Source: JBBSBY01 sp038250835 (GTDB lineage Bacteria > Desulfobacterota > Desulfomonilia > Desulfomonilales > Desulfomonilaceae). Taken from it: a DNA stretch of 59,923 nt. Under the pieces are notes generated by a model. That model made no database searches. It had not been told where the DNA came from and saw nothing but the letters and a program-made list of their open reading frames with translations. Below are positions 25,029 to 35,020 of the stretch, one piece after another (within the stretch, counting starts at the first letter, position 1; each line of letters opens with the position of its first letter). A program made the position numbers and the translations under genes. The stretch spans positions 1 to 59,923 of the forward strand of contig JBBSBY010000011.1 in the NCBI GenBank assembly GCA_038250835.1. The letters are read 5' to 3'.

Positions 25029-27434
25029 TTACTGTTTCAAATGGAATGATTCTTCGGCCGCCAGATTGTTTTCAGGGAAAACCGCCGGCTCAATATTTCC
25101 GAATAAGATCCTCAGCACATCATCCATGTGTTCCACTGGGATTATCTCCAGGCCCCGACGAATTCTACCTGGCACTTCCCGTAAGTCTTTCTCGTTTTCA
25201 CTTGGAATGATGACGCGTTCAATCAATCCTCGTTTAGCCGCAAGCAGCTTTTCCTTTAAGCCACCTATCGGCAGCACTCGGCCCCTCAGGGTTATTTCAC
25301 CGGTCATTGCCAGATCGTTAGGGAACGGCTTTTTGGTTAAAGCTGAAATAATGGCCGAGCACATCGTAATGCCCGCCGACGGCCCATCTTTGGGGGTAGC
25401 GCCCTCCGGAACGTGGATGTGAATATCCACTTTGTTATAAAACTCAGGTTTCAGGCCAAGTCCCCATGCTCTGGACCTAACGTAACTCATTGCCGCCTGG
25501 GCTGATTCCTGCATAACCTCACCAAGTTTACCGGTCACGGTTAATTTGCCGGAACCCTGCATCGTCGCCACTTCCACTATCAGCAGTTCACCGCCGACTT
25601 CAGTCCAGGCAAGCCCAGTGGCTATTCCTACCTTTTCCTTCTCTTCCTTGACTCCATGCCTAAACTTTGGAACCCCAAGGAATTTCGTTGTATGGCTGGG
25701 CTCGATTTCAATAAGGCCCTTAGCTGTCCCCGCCACAACGTCCTTGGCGACCTTCCTGAAGACTTTCGAGATTTGTCGCTCAAGATTTCTTACGCCGGCT
25801 TCTCGGGTGTACCTTCGGATGATCCTCAGGATCGCTTTTCGGCTTATGGTGATCTGCTCCAAGCTCAAACCGTTCGCTTCGATTTGTTTGGGAACCAAGA
25901 ATCTCAATGCAATGTGCAATTTTTCAATTTCAGTGTACCCTGCGAGTCGGATAATCTCCATTCTGTCCTGCAAAGGCGCGGGAATACCATGCAGGGTATT
26001 TGCAGTCGTAATAAACATAACCTGGGACAGGTCATAATCTACGTCCAGGTAATGATCGTTGAACGTGTGATTCTGTTCCGGGTCCAATACCTCAAGCAAG
26101 GCGGCCGAAGGATCGCCTCGGAAATCCATGCTCATTTTGTCCACTTCATCCAGAAGCAACACGGGATTGATGGTTTCCACCTTTTTCATGCTTTGGATGA
26201 TCTTACCGGGCAATGCCCCAATGTAGGTGCGTCTGTGGCCGCGAATTTCCGCTTCGTCACGCACACCCCCCAAAGAGATCCGCACAAATTGTCTGTTGGT
26301 TGCCCTCGCGACGGATTTAGCAAGAGATGTCTTTCCGACTCCGGGAGGGCCGACCAGGCAAAGGATCGGGCCTTTAGTTTTCTTAACCAGCTTCTGGACC
26401 GCCAGGTATTCGATTATGCGTTCTTTTACTTCTTTCAGTCCGTAGTGGTCTTCATCAAGGATGCGCACCGCTTCGGCTATATCCAGGTCGCTTTCGGAAA
26501 TTTCAGACCAGGGCAAAACAAGGAACCAGTCGATATAATTACGAACTACGGTGGCTTCAGCGGACATCGGAGACATCATTTTGAGTTTACGAATCTCTTT
26601 ACGAACCTTAGCTTCCGCTTCCGCAGGCAATTGTTTCTTGGAGAGCTGTTCTTCTATTTCGGCGATTTCATTCTTGAAATCGTCTTTCTCTCCCATTTCC
26701 TTTTGAATGGCCCTCATTTGTTCGCTGAGATAGTACTCTTTCTGACTTTTTTCCATCTGCTTTTTGACGCGATCTCGAATCTTCTTCTCGATTTCGGCTA
26801 TCTCGATTTCGCTTTGCATCAGTTCAAGCACTTTTTCGATGCGCTCTCTTACGGAACTCATTTCGAGCAGCTCTTGTTTATCTTCGATTTTGAAGCTCAA
26901 CTGACCTGCAATAGTGTCGGCAAGGCGCACGGGATCGGTCATTCCCCGCACTGATGAAATAAATTCCTGGGGAATTTTTTTGTTGTGAGTTAAATAGCTT
27001 TCAAATACCCCTTTTAATCCTCTAACAAGCGCCTGAACTTCGATTTCTCGTTCCGACATTTCGTCGTACATTTGTTCGACTTCGACTTTGAAAAAGCGGT
27101 CTTTGTCCGCGAAACGCCTAATGACGCCACGCTTTCTGCCTTCAACAAATACCTTTATCGTATTGTCCGGCAGTTTAAGCATCTGAATTATTTGTCCGAT
27201 AGTCCCAGTACAGAAAATGTCCTCTTCTTGAGGATTTGTCTGTTGCGCATTTTTTTGGGAAGCTAAAAAAATCATCTTGTCGGCTTTCATCGCCGATTCC
27301 AGCGCTTTTATGGATCTATCCCTACCGACGAACAGGGGAGCAACCATATGCGGAAAAACAACTATATCCCTGAGCGGCAGAAGGGGTAACAATACCGGGT
27401 TGGAAGGAAGTTCATCCTTCTTTGCAAAAAACAT
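25029..27434 (-). CDS. lon: ATP-dependent protease Lon (LonA)
   Basis: An 801-residue cytoplasmic AAA+ serine protease that degrades misfolded and regulatory proteins. The N-terminal LON domain (LPLLPLRDIVVFPHMVAPLF) is followed by a coiled-coil stretch with KEYYLSEQMRAIQKE. The AAA module has Walker A GPPGVGKT and Walker B PVLLLDEVDKM. The protease domain has the catalytic Ser in PKDGPSAGITM and the catalytic Lys in GGLKEKLLAAKR. The start follows GAGGAATAAAAG. It is the last gene of tig-clpP-clpX-lon, a common proteobacterial order, and ends at a strong hairpin. Confidence 0.98.
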   Translation of the reverse strand: MFFAKKDELPSNPVLLPLLPLRDIVVFPHMVAPLFVGRDRSIKALESAMKADKMIFLASQKNAQQTNPQEEDIFCTGTIGQIIQMLKLPDNTIKVFVEGRKRGVIRRFADKDRFFKVEVEQMYDEMSEREIEVQALVRGLKGVFESYLTHNKKIPQEFISSVRGMTDPVRLADTIAGQLSFKIEDKQELLEMSSVRERIEKVLELMQSEIEIAEIEKKIRDRVKKQMEKSQKEYYLSEQMRAIQKEMGEKDDFKNEIAEIEEQLSKKQLPAEAEAKVRKEIRKLKMMSPMSAEATVVRNYIDWFLVLPWSEISESDLDIAEAVRILDEDHYGLKEVKERIIEYLAVQKLVKKTKGPILCLVGPPGVGKTSLAKSVARATNRQFVRISLGGVRDEAEIRGHRRTYIGALPGKIIQSMKKVETINPVLLLDEVDKMSMDFRGDPSAALLEVLDPEQNHTFNDHYLDVDYDLSQVMFITTANTLHGIPAPLQDRMEIIRLAGYTEIEKLHIALRFLVPKQIEANGLSLEQITISRKAILRIIRRYTREAGVRNLERQISKVFRKVAKDVVAGTAKGLIEIEPSHTTKFLGVPKFRHGVKEEKEKVGIATGLAWTEVGGELLIVEVATMQGSGKLTVTGKLGEVMQESAQAAMSYVRSRAWGLGLKPEFYNKVDIHIHVPEGATPKDGPSAGITMCSAIISALTKKPFPNDLAMTGEITLRGRVLPIGGLKEKLLAAKRGLIERVIIPSENEKDLREVPGRIRRGLEIIPVEHMDDVLRILFGNIEPAVFPENNLAAEESFHLKQ

Positions 27435-27536
27435 CTTTTATTCCTCATGGTTGGAGATTGAGGTGGGAAGTCGGCTTAACCAACTCCCCGACGATTTTCA
27501 GCGTGACGGAGCACGCACATTTGACATGAAGGCGAT

Positions 27537-28790
27537 CTATGATGCGGTTTCGGCTTCTTTTTCAAAAACAAGAATACAGGGGGCATTCTTGAAAATTACG
27601 TCTTCGTTTATGATAACTTCCTGGAGGTTTTTATATTCAGGCAGCTCATACATAATTTCGAGCATCGCCGATTCCAGGATGGATCTCAATCCACGGGCGC
27701 CGGTTTTACGATTAAGCGCTTCGTGGGCAACTGCGCGCAAAGCTTCATCAGTAAATCGCAGCTTCACATGTTCAAATCCAAACAGCTTCTTGTATTGTTT
27801 TACCAAAGCATTCTTAGGTTCAAGCAATATTCTGACCAAAGCGTCTTCATCAAGCTCGTGGAGACTTGCCGTTACTGGAAGGCGTCCCACAAATTCGGGT
27901 ATCAGGCCATAATGAATCAAATCTTCAGGCTGAACATTCTCGAGAAGGACTCCCGTGTCCAAATCCTTGGGGCTGCCTATCTGGGCATTGAATCCCATGG
28001 ATTTCATATTCAATCTCTGATGGACCAGCTTGTCCATGCCTACAAAAGCTCCTCCGCATATAAATAATATATTCGTTGTGTCAACCTGGAGGAATTCCTG
28101 CTGGGGATGTTTGCGGCCGCCCTTTGGGGGCACATTAGCCATGGTCCCTTCGACAATCTTTAATAAAGCTTGCTGAACACCTTCTCCTGAAACGTCTCGA
28201 GTTATGCTCGGGTTCTCTGTCTTTCGAGATATCTTGTCAATTTCATCAATGTAAACAATACCTCGGCAGGCACGGGAAATATCATAGTCGGCGTTTTGAA
28301 GCAGAGTCAAAATGATGTTTTCCACATCCTCTCCGACATATCCGGCCTCAGTCAGAGTTGTGGCGTCGGCGATGGCAAAGGGAACATTCAAAATTCGCGC
28401 AAGGGTCTGGGCTAACAAGGTTTTCCCGGATCCCGTCGGTCCCAATAAGAGTATGTTGCTTTTTTGCAACTCTACTCCATCGAGATCCGCTTTGGAATCA
28501 ATGCGTTTATAATGATTGTGAACTGCTACCGATAGAATTTTCTTGGCCTGCTCCTGGCCGATAACGTATTCATCTAAGGCTTTCTTCAACTCCGAGGGAT
28601 TAGGCACTTGGGATCGGGTCCGACCCAACTCCTCTTTTTCGTACTCTTCAGCAATTATTTCATTGCAAAGCTCGATACATTCATCGCAAATGTATACGGT
28701 CGGGCCCGCAATAAGTTTACGAACCTCGTCTTGGCTCTTCCCACAAAAAGAGCAATATAGTGATGAAAAATTTCCTTTTCTGCCCGCCAT
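27537..28790 (-). CDS. clpX: ClpX, ATPase subunit of ClpXP
   Basis: A 417-residue AAA+ unfoldase that delivers tagged proteins to ClpP. The N-terminal zinc-binding domain (CSFCGKSQDEVR, then YICDECIELC) is complete. The ATPase has Walker A GPTGSGKTLLAQ and Walker B GIVYIDEIDKI. The sensor-2 region GARGLRSILE is present. Where many ClpX have an I-G-F loop that docks on ClpP, this one reads SMGFNAQIG, a mild variant that keeps the Gly-Phe. It lies 80 bp after clpP. Confidence 0.98.
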   Translation of the reverse strand: MAGRKGNFSSLYCSFCGKSQDEVRKLIAGPTVYICDECIELCNEIIAEEYEKEELGRTRSQVPNPSELKKALDEYVIGQEQAKKILSVAVHNHYKRIDSKADLDGVELQKSNILLLGPTGSGKTLLAQTLARILNVPFAIADATTLTEAGYVGEDVENIILTLLQNADYDISRACRGIVYIDEIDKISRKTENPSITRDVSGEGVQQALLKIVEGTMANVPPKGGRKHPQQEFLQVDTTNILFICGGAFVGMDKLVHQRLNMKSMGFNAQIGSPKDLDTGVLLENVQPEDLIHYGLIPEFVGRLPVTASLHELDEDALVRILLEPKNALVKQYKKLFGFEHVKLRFTDEALRAVAHEALNRKTGARGLRSILESAMLEIMYELPEYKNLQEVIINEDVIFKNAPCILVFEKEAETAS

Positions 28791-28870
28791 TAAATTCCTC
28801 CTTGCGAACCGGTCCTCGCAGGCAGACCGCTAAAGTTCCTGACCGTCGAGTTTAGCCGTCCTCGCTGGTG

Positions 28871-29470
28871 TTAACTTTGAACAGCCGTCAGATCTCTTCG
28901 ACTGATCACCTTATCCACTAAGCCGTATTGGACGGCTTCTTCTCCGCTCATAAAGTAGTCTCGCTCGGTATCGGCAGAGATTCTTTCCATGTTCTGGCCC
29001 GTGTGTTTAACCAAAATCTTGTTAAGTTCACTACGCATCCGCAATATTTCCCGAGCGTGAATCTCAATATCACTGGCTTGGCCCTGAAATCCACCCATGG
29101 GCTGATGAATCAATATCCGAGCGTTAGGCAATGAGAATCGTTTTCCCTTGGCGCCGGCTGTGAGCAATACAGCCCCCATGCTGGCGGCCTGACCTATGCA
29201 AATAGTTTGAACCTCCGGCTTAATGTACTGCATGGTGTCGTAAATAGCCAGACCAGCAGTTACGATTCCACCTGGTGAATTAATATAAAAATTAATATCT
29301 TTATCCGGTTCTTCACTCTCAAGAAATAAAAGCTGGGCAATAATGAGGTTGGCTATATTGTCGTCAATAGCCGTGCCTAGGAATATGATTCTTTCCTTCA
29401 GCAACCTCGAATAAATATCATAGGATCTTTCCCCTCTACTTGTCTGCTCGACAACAATTGGTACCAGCAT
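28871..29470 (-). CDS. clpP: ClpP, proteolytic subunit of ClpXP
   Basis: A 199-residue serine peptidase forming the tetradecameric chamber of ClpXP. The catalytic triad is clear: Ser in GQAASMGAVLL, His in LIHQPMGG, Asp in TERDYFMSG. FYINSPGG is the conserved handle region. The gene starts five bases after the trigger factor stop, so the two are cotranscribed. Confidence 0.98.
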   Translation of the reverse strand: MLVPIVVEQTSRGERSYDIYSRLLKERIIFLGTAIDDNIANLIIAQLLFLESEEPDKDINFYINSPGGIVTAGLAIYDTMQYIKPEVQTICIGQAASMGAVLLTAGAKGKRFSLPNARILIHQPMGGFQGQASDIEIHAREILRMRSELNKILVKHTGQNMERISADTERDYFMSGEEAVQYGLVDKVISRRDLTAVQS

Positions 29471-29475
29471 TTTTG

Positions 29476-30816
29476 CTACTCTTTCCCGGCTGTTTCAGTA
29501 TCCGATTCAGCCGATTCTTGTAATTCAGATACTTCTTTTTCGGTAATAATCGCGTTTTTTTCTATAAATTTATAAATCTTATCCTGAAGAATCCCCGCTC
29601 TCATATCTTCCAACATACTGTTTTGTTCGAGCTGATCTTTTAAGTAGTCAACACTCATCCCAAGTTGTTCCGCTCTTTCTTGAATTCCCGTTTCAAGCTC
29701 ATTGTCGCTTACTTCGATGTCTTCCTTTTCTCCCACGGCTTTAATCAGCAAACCCGCTTTGACAATTCGAACAGCAGCGGGACGCATTTTGATCCGCTGA
29801 GCTTCGGTAGGCGCCGGCATCTGCTTGGGATCGATGCCGTGCATCACTAAACTTTGCAGAGACTGTTTTATGGTCTGTTCAACCTGCTGTTCCACCATGG
29901 CGGCAGGAACTTCGAATTCATTTTTCTCAATAAGGAAATCTATAATCCCATTTTCGATTTCACGCTTCGTCTGATTTTCTGAATTCTCTTGGATATCTTT
30001 CCGAATTTCTTCTCTAACGGCTTCTAAAGTTTCAAACTCTCCCAGGTCTTTAGCAAAATCATCATCCAGCTCAGGCAGGATTCTTTCCTTGGCTTCCTTC
30101 ACTAGAATATCAAACGTCGCCGTCTTTCCGGCAATAGCTTTTCTAGGAAAATCTTCAGGAAGGTCCAAAGTAACCTGCTTAGATTCGTCCACTTTCATGC
30201 CTGTGAGGTTTTTATCGAATTCCGGCAAATAAAAATCCCTGCCGATTTCGATGTGGTAATCGGTTACAGTGAGGGAATCCACAACTTGACCATCCACCTC
30301 CGACTTTATGTCCACTACCAGGTGATCACCTTCTTGGATTGGTCGATCAGGAATGGGGCTCAGTCTGGCGTTTCGTTCCCTAAGATTTTGCAATCTTTCG
30401 TCCACCTGTTTCTCGTCAAGGCTTCGAATATTCTTGGTAAGTTCGATACCTTTGTAATCTTGAACATCTATAGGTGGTGGAACTTCTATTTCCGCCGTGT
30501 ACTTAAATGGTTTACCGAGTTCGAGACTCTCCGGGTCAATTTTAATGACTGAAACAGGCGTTATTTTCTTTTCATCAAGCGCCGGTTGAAAGGTTTCTTC
30601 TATAAGTTTACGCGCGGCTTCTTCCTCGACTTGAGATTTAAAATAACTGCGAATCACTTCCAAAGGCGCTTTGCCTTTTCTGAAGCCTTTAAGTTGCACG
30701 TTTTTTTTCAGATCCCTATACTGGGAATCAATTACCTCCGCAACTTTGCTCTCCGGCACTTCCAACGTAACCTTTTTCTTTACGCTGCTAAGATCTTCCA
30801 CCTGTATAGTCGTCAT
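29476..30816 (-). CDS. tig: Trigger factor (ribosome-associated chaperone)
   Basis: A 446-residue chaperone and peptidyl-prolyl isomerase that binds at the ribosome exit. The N-terminal ribosome-binding domain has the signature loop GFRKGKAPLEVI (about residues 42-53). The FKBP-like domain runs from about residue 150 (PIQEGDHLVVDI ... EIGRDFYLPEFDKNLTGMK), and the long helical C-terminal domain includes FEVPAAMVEQQVEQT. AGGAG precedes the ATG. First gene of the tig-clpP-clpX-lon unit. Confidence 0.98.
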   Translation of the reverse strand: MTTIQVEDLSSVKKKVTLEVPESKVAEVIDSQYRDLKKNVQLKGFRKGKAPLEVIRSYFKSQVEEEAARKLIEETFQPALDEKKITPVSVIKIDPESLELGKPFKYTAEIEVPPPIDVQDYKGIELTKNIRSLDEKQVDERLQNLRERNARLSPIPDRPIQEGDHLVVDIKSEVDGQVVDSLTVTDYHIEIGRDFYLPEFDKNLTGMKVDESKQVTLDLPEDFPRKAIAGKTATFDILVKEAKERILPELDDDFAKDLGEFETLEAVREEIRKDIQENSENQTKREIENGIIDFLIEKNEFEVPAAMVEQQVEQTIKQSLQSLVMHGIDPKQMPAPTEAQRIKMRPAAVRIVKAGLLIKAVGEKEDIEVSDNELETGIQERAEQLGMSVDYLKDQLEQNSMLEDMRAGILQDKIYKFIEKNAIITEKEVSELQESAESDTETAGKE

Positions 30817-31272
30817 TGCTCCTCTTTCACTCTCATAAAATTACATTCAATGCGAGTAACCCCGGTAAATTCAACACCCTCGGTTCTCCATGCTTGTTTG
30901 GTTTAACATTATTTGTATTATAGGGCAAGCAGCCCCAAAAGGGAAGTAGCGCTCCTATAACGCGTATCCGGTTTCCCTTGCAATTTCAATGCTCCTCTGA
31001 TAAAAAGCTGTAGTTTTGGTTTTATTAAAAATGTTATGATTTCACGCCCGATGATTGTCCGGATTTTCATTAAATGACCGGCTTAATCGAAGCCTTACGC
31101 TATGCCTAGAGTCGGTAAGCGCGTATAGTCCCTGTATATGTCGTGATGCGCTGGTGAGCCATACCTGCAGCCGAATCACAACAGACTCACGCCGTTTGTG
31201 AGAAGTCTTTCTTGATCCTGGTTGTCGGGGGGACGCCCACACACAATAAGATCGACAGGCCAAGAGGAATCC
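30817..31272. other. Divergent intergenic region with probable tig promoter
   Basis: On the minus strand TATAAT (30917-30922 on the plus strand as ATTATA) lies about 100 bp before tig, but its -35 is poor. A heat-shock promoter could not be shown. The right part leads to a plus-strand glycosyltransferase. No tRNA or other RNA gene was recognised. Confidence 0.4.
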
Positions 31273-32256
31273 TTGAACTCATACACCCCTTCCAAAGAGC
31301 TAATCAGCGTAGTCGTACCCATCTACAAAGAGGAGAACAATGTTCAACCCCTTGTGGATAGACTTAGCGCCGTGTTCAGGAAGCTGGACGTTGATTGGGA
31401 ATTGATCTTTGCCCTGGACCCAGGCCCGGACCAAACGCAGGTGCTAATTGAGAACTTGATTGAAAAGGGATTTCCCATAAGACTGATAGTTTTCTCCCGA
31501 AGAATCGGAAAACCTTTATCATTGCTCGCCGGCTTGGATCATGCCCTTGGCGCCGCCTGCGTGATTATCGACGCAGATTTGCAAGACCCGCCGGAACTCA
31601 TTGAAGGAATGGTTCAAAAATGGAGGGCAGGCGCCGAAGTGGTAATTGCTCGCCGCACATCACGAAAGGGTGAAAAGTGGTTATACCTAAAATCGGCAAA
31701 ATTGTTTTACCGTATTTTAGATAGAATTTCCGATGTGAAAGTTCCTAAAGATACAGGAGATTTTCGCTTAATTGACGCCAAGGTTTTAAGATGGGTTTGC
31801 AAATTTAGGGAAAGACACGCTTTTCTACGCGGCATGAGCGCTTATGTAGGTTTTAAAACGGACATTATCGATTACGATCGTGACCCGAGACTGACCGGAA
31901 AAGCCCAAATTTCTCTTCTTGGCGCGGTCAATATTGCAATGGACGGGATTGTGCCGTTTTCGAGGACTCCCGTAAGATTAATTTTCGTTGCGGGTCTAGT
32001 AATAACATTATTGGGACTTGCCGGTTTTTTGCTTAGTTTTATTGCAATTGCCTCCACCACCTCGGTTCGGTGGATGGGCGCCGTGATAATCTTTTCGGGT
32101 ATGTCCATGACCGGGATCTTGCTCACCGCATTGGGAATAATTGGAGAATACCTTGTCAGAACATATGAAGAATCGAGGGAGAGACCCCTATACATAATCG
32201 AATCCCTGCGCGAATCTGATTCTTTGGCGCGAAGATGGGCTAATATCGGTGAATGA
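31273..32256 (+). CDS. Glycosyltransferase family 2, polyprenyl-phosphate sugar synthase type
   Basis: A 327-residue GT2 enzyme with two C-terminal membrane spans (about residues 232-260 and 265-295), the layout of DPM1/ArnC/GtrB-like enzymes that load a sugar onto undecaprenyl phosphate. GT-A motifs: ISVVVPIYKEENNV, the metal-binding ADLQDPPELI, DTGDFRLID and KFRERHAFLRG. A TTG at 31273 is chosen as start because AGAGGA lies just before it; the frame extends to 31222 without such a site. The product ends in an ATGA-type junction with the epimerase gene. It may feed a GT-C transferase that modifies surface glycans. Confidence 0.88.
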   Translation: MNSYTPSKELISVVVPIYKEENNVQPLVDRLSAVFRKLDVDWELIFALDPGPDQTQVLIENLIEKGFPIRLIVFSRRIGKPLSLLAGLDHALGAACVIIDADLQDPPELIEGMVQKWRAGAEVVIARRTSRKGEKWLYLKSAKLFYRILDRISDVKVPKDTGDFRLIDAKVLRWVCKFRERHAFLRGMSAYVGFKTDIIDYDRDPRLTGKAQISLLGAVNIAMDGIVPFSRTPVRLIFVAGLVITLLGLAGFLLSFIAIASTTSVRWMGAVIIFSGMSMTGILLTALGIIGEYLVRTYEESRERPLYIIESLRESDSLARRWANIGE

Positions 32257-32297
32257 TCCCACCATATAGGCGCATTTCGGAACTGAGGGAGAATACA

Positions 32298-33263
32298 GTG
32301 AAAACAATTGTAACCGGCGGAGCCGGATTTATCGGTAGTAATCTGGTAGACGAACTGGTCCGGCGAAATTATGAAGTGACTGTTTACGATAATTTCGTTT
32401 CCGGTTTTAAACGCCATTTATCTTCCGCTTTGGAATCAGGCAAGGTTACGCTTGTTGTGGCCGATGTGCTGGATAAGGATAAGCTGGCCAAGGCTATGGA
32501 AGGGGCTCAGATTGTGTTCCATTTGGCCGCCAACGCTGATGTTAGAGGCGGGTTGCGGAATACGGCAGTCGATCTCGAACAAAATATAATAGGCACTCAC
32601 TGCGTGATGGAAGCGATGAAGGACGCAAAGGTCGGAACGATAGTATTCACCAGTTCAGCCACAGTGTATGGCGAACCAAATGTTTTCCCCACTCCTGAAG
32701 ATTACGCTCCAATGCAAACTTCACTTTACGGGGCCTCAAAGTTTTCGTCCGAAGCCATGATTCAAGCCTATTGCGAATACTTTGATATGAGGAGCTACAT
32801 TTTTCGTTTCGTATCCTGGATCGGTGAACGCTATTCGCACGGCGTGATCTTTGATTTTGTGAATAAATTAAGGCAAAACCCTCATGAATTGGAAATTTTA
32901 GGTGACGGTAAACAAAATAAATCGTACCTGCACGTAAACGACGGCATAAAAGGAATTTTCCTTGCCCTGGAACATCTTACGGATCAAAAAAATGTGCTGA
33001 ATTTAGGCCATGAAGATTACATGAATGTCACGGATTTGGCTGATATAGTTTGCGCGGAAATGGGACAGACTGACGTGCATTATAGCTTCGGAGGCGGCGT
33101 CCGCGGTTGGATTGGTGATAGTCCTTTCGTCAATTTGGATATCAGCAAGATGAAACGCGTTGGTTTTGCCCCTGCGATTCCTATAGCCGAGGGAGTACGT
33201 CGGACGGTCAATTATTTGCTTGAAAATGAATGGCTGCTGAACTCCAGGCCTCTGACATTATAG
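32298..33263 (+). CDS. NAD-dependent epimerase/dehydratase (GalE-like, extended SDR)
   Basis: A 321-residue nucleotide-sugar epimerase or dehydratase. The NAD-binding motif TGGAGFIGSNLVDELV starts at residue 5. VFTSSATVYGEP holds the catalytic Ser region, and YGASKFSSEAM gives the Y-x-x-x-K pair. A GTG at 32298 is the preferred start because family members begin about five residues before the glycine motif; an ATG at 32253 overlaps the previous stop. The precise sugar is unknown. It sits between a GT2 transferase and lptG in one unit. Confidence 0.88.
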   Translation: MKTIVTGGAGFIGSNLVDELVRRNYEVTVYDNFVSGFKRHLSSALESGKVTLVVADVLDKDKLAKAMEGAQIVFHLAANADVRGGLRNTAVDLEQNIIGTHCVMEAMKDAKVGTIVFTSSATVYGEPNVFPTPEDYAPMQTSLYGASKFSSEAMIQAYCEYFDMRSYIFRFVSWIGERYSHGVIFDFVNKLRQNPHELEILGDGKQNKSYLHVNDGIKGIFLALEHLTDQKNVLNLGHEDYMNVTDLADIVCAEMGQTDVHYSFGGGVRGWIGDSPFVNLDISKMKRVGFAPAIPIAEGVRRTVNYLLENEWLLNSRPLTL

Positions 33264-33266
33264 AAA

Positions 33267-34349
33267 TTGAAAATACTTGATAGATACATCATCAGGGAAT
33301 TTTTGAAGGTTTTTGCCATATGTTTGGTGGGTTTCGTGTTCGTTTTTTTGCTGGTGGAAGTCACCGACAAGATCAAATATTATTTTGAACACAATCCTCC
33401 GGGTCGCTTGATGATCAAGTATTTCCTTGTGAAATTACCAAGCTATCTTTATTTTGCTCTTCCTTTGAGTATCTTAATGGGCGGTATGCTGTCCCTGCTC
33501 ATGATGGCAAAGAATTCCGAGATCATAGCCATGCAGGCCAACGGTATAGACGCTTTAACGGTGGCCCGTCCCGTCGTTTTGGTGGGGCTTATAGCCGGCG
33601 TGATCATGTTTGTGTCGAATGAAACCGTTATCCCATGGTCCAATAAATACAGTGAATATATTCAGAATGTTGAAATTGCCAAAAAGCCTGACACAACTTA
33701 CATAAAGCACGATGAGATGTGGATACGGACACCGGAATCCATAGTTCACATTGGAAAATTCAATAAGTCGAAGCTTCTTCTTGAGAATATTACCGTAGTG
33801 CGATGGGATAAAGATTACAACTTGACTGAAAGAATTTTTGCGGACAAAGCAAAATGGTGGACAAATCAATGGATCTTTTACGGAGTCAATCACACGATCC
33901 GCACTGCCGAGAATCAGTTCAAAGTGGAGACGTCCCCATTCGAGTACGTTTCCATCCATCGGACGCCGGATGATTTTGATAAAGCTCAACCTAATGCCAA
34001 AGAGATGAACATGACTCAGCTTGGAGACTATATAGCCAAATTGAGGGCGGAAGGGCAATGGCCCGCAAGATACCTGGTGGATTGGTACGCAAAGACTGCT
34101 TTTCCGTTTATTTGCATTATTATGGCTTCTTTAAGCGTGCCGTTTGCGGTGAAGGTGAGTCCAAGAGGAGGCGGAATAGCCGTAGGGCTGGGGCTATCTC
34201 TCATAATAGCCTTTGGCTACTGGATTGTTCATACCATCTTTATAGCCTTAGGACACGCTGGATATTTGCCGCCGATTGCAGCGGCCTGGGCGGCCAATGT
34301 TTTATTTGGATTGCTGGCGGGATTTTTGTTGTTGAGAGCGGGTACTTGA
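33267..34349 (+). CDS. lptG: LPS export ABC transporter permease, LptG/LptF family
   Basis: A 360-residue YjgP/YjgQ-family permease of the LptBFG transporter, which extracts lipopolysaccharide from the inner membrane. It starts at a TTG three bases after the epimerase stop. The N-terminal segment ILDRYIIREFLKVF is the family signature. Two spans follow (FVFVFLLVEV and a pair ending LMGGMLSLLMM), then a periplasmic beta-jellyroll region (about residues 130-260) and three C-terminal spans. LptG is favoured over LptF by the N-terminus. The usual neighbour lptF is absent from this unit. Confidence 0.85.
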   Translation: MKILDRYIIREFLKVFAICLVGFVFVFLLVEVTDKIKYYFEHNPPGRLMIKYFLVKLPSYLYFALPLSILMGGMLSLLMMAKNSEIIAMQANGIDALTVARPVVLVGLIAGVIMFVSNETVIPWSNKYSEYIQNVEIAKKPDTTYIKHDEMWIRTPESIVHIGKFNKSKLLLENITVVRWDKDYNLTERIFADKAKWWTNQWIFYGVNHTIRTAENQFKVETSPFEYVSIHRTPDDFDKAQPNAKEMNMTQLGDYIAKLRAEGQWPARYLVDWYAKTAFPFICIIMASLSVPFAVKVSPRGGGIAVGLGLSLIIAFGYWIVHTIFIALGHAGYLPPIAAAWAANVLFGLLAGFLLLRAGT

Positions 34350-35020
34350 GGAGTGAGATCAAGAAAGGCGGGAGATTCCAAAGCGCATCTCAGTAGCACA
34401 CCTCCTACAATTGTAGCATATATAAAGTTGTAAAAACTTAAAAAAACCAGGAAAATTGGTCGAGCACCTATTGTTTTCCGGGAAATTTCCGATTAAACTA
34501 TTGGTGTATCGAAATACCGTCCTCTAAAAAAATACGAAGTCAGTGGATTTACATTGTTTGCCGCTAATGATGATTGTAGCTTTACCAATCCGCCCTCAGC
34601 CCTACGGTTGTCGTGCGATTCTACTGCTCTTTTGTAAATTATCATTCACGCAGACGGTAGACAGTGTTTTCGTTTTGGAAACATCTTTGAGTTTAACTGG
34701 AACCGGAATCCACCTTAACATCTTGACTTCGTTCAATATAGTGTCTTTTAGGTAGAGGAGCGCGCGGGCGATACAATTCCCGAATGGGCATATCTGCATT
34801 ACGCCGACTCAGCACGCGCGTGTTTTTAAAAAACGTAATATCGCAGTATTATTGAAAAAAATTCATTGCAATCAAACCATGCGTCCTACATAATGTATGG
34901 GCTTACCCATCGCATCTCGGAATCTCGGGAAATACCCTTGGCAGCTTTGTCGTATTGCGTTTATCGTTCTTCAAAACAGAAGAGTCTATTTTCTTCAAAA
35001 CCGAATAGAGGAGTCCCAGT
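34350..35020. other. Leader region of the CODH/ACS operon
   Basis: No credible gene in 671 bp. The plus-strand frame at 34543-34755 lacks a ribosome site. It includes GC-rich inverted words around 34760-34825 (GCGCGCG ... CACGCGCG) followed by a T/A run, and a likely promoter at 34866-34894. A cobalamin riboswitch was looked for and not recognised. Confidence 0.45.
34866..34894 (+). promoter_or_regulatory. Candidate sigma70-type promoter of the CODH/ACS operon
   Basis: TTGCAA (34866-34871) and CATAAT (34889-34894) are separated by exactly 17 bases. The -10 matches five of six consensus positions, the -35 four of six. Transcription would begin near 34901 and leave a leader of about 120 bases before the first gene. 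Confidence 0.4.

Noticed and set aside
25656..26954. A 432-codon open frame on the plus strand opposite lon
   Set aside because: It is the antisense shadow of a highly conserved gene; its product is Phe/His/Gln-rich with no domain, and no ribosome site is present.
30930..31220. Possible tRNA or other structured RNA between tig and the GT2 gene
   Set aside because: No T-loop word or acceptor stem pairing could be assembled on either strand.
34350..35020. Cobalamin riboswitch before the corrinoid-dependent acs operon
   Set aside because: No B12-box (GCCACTG-type) word or supporting helices were seen in the leader.
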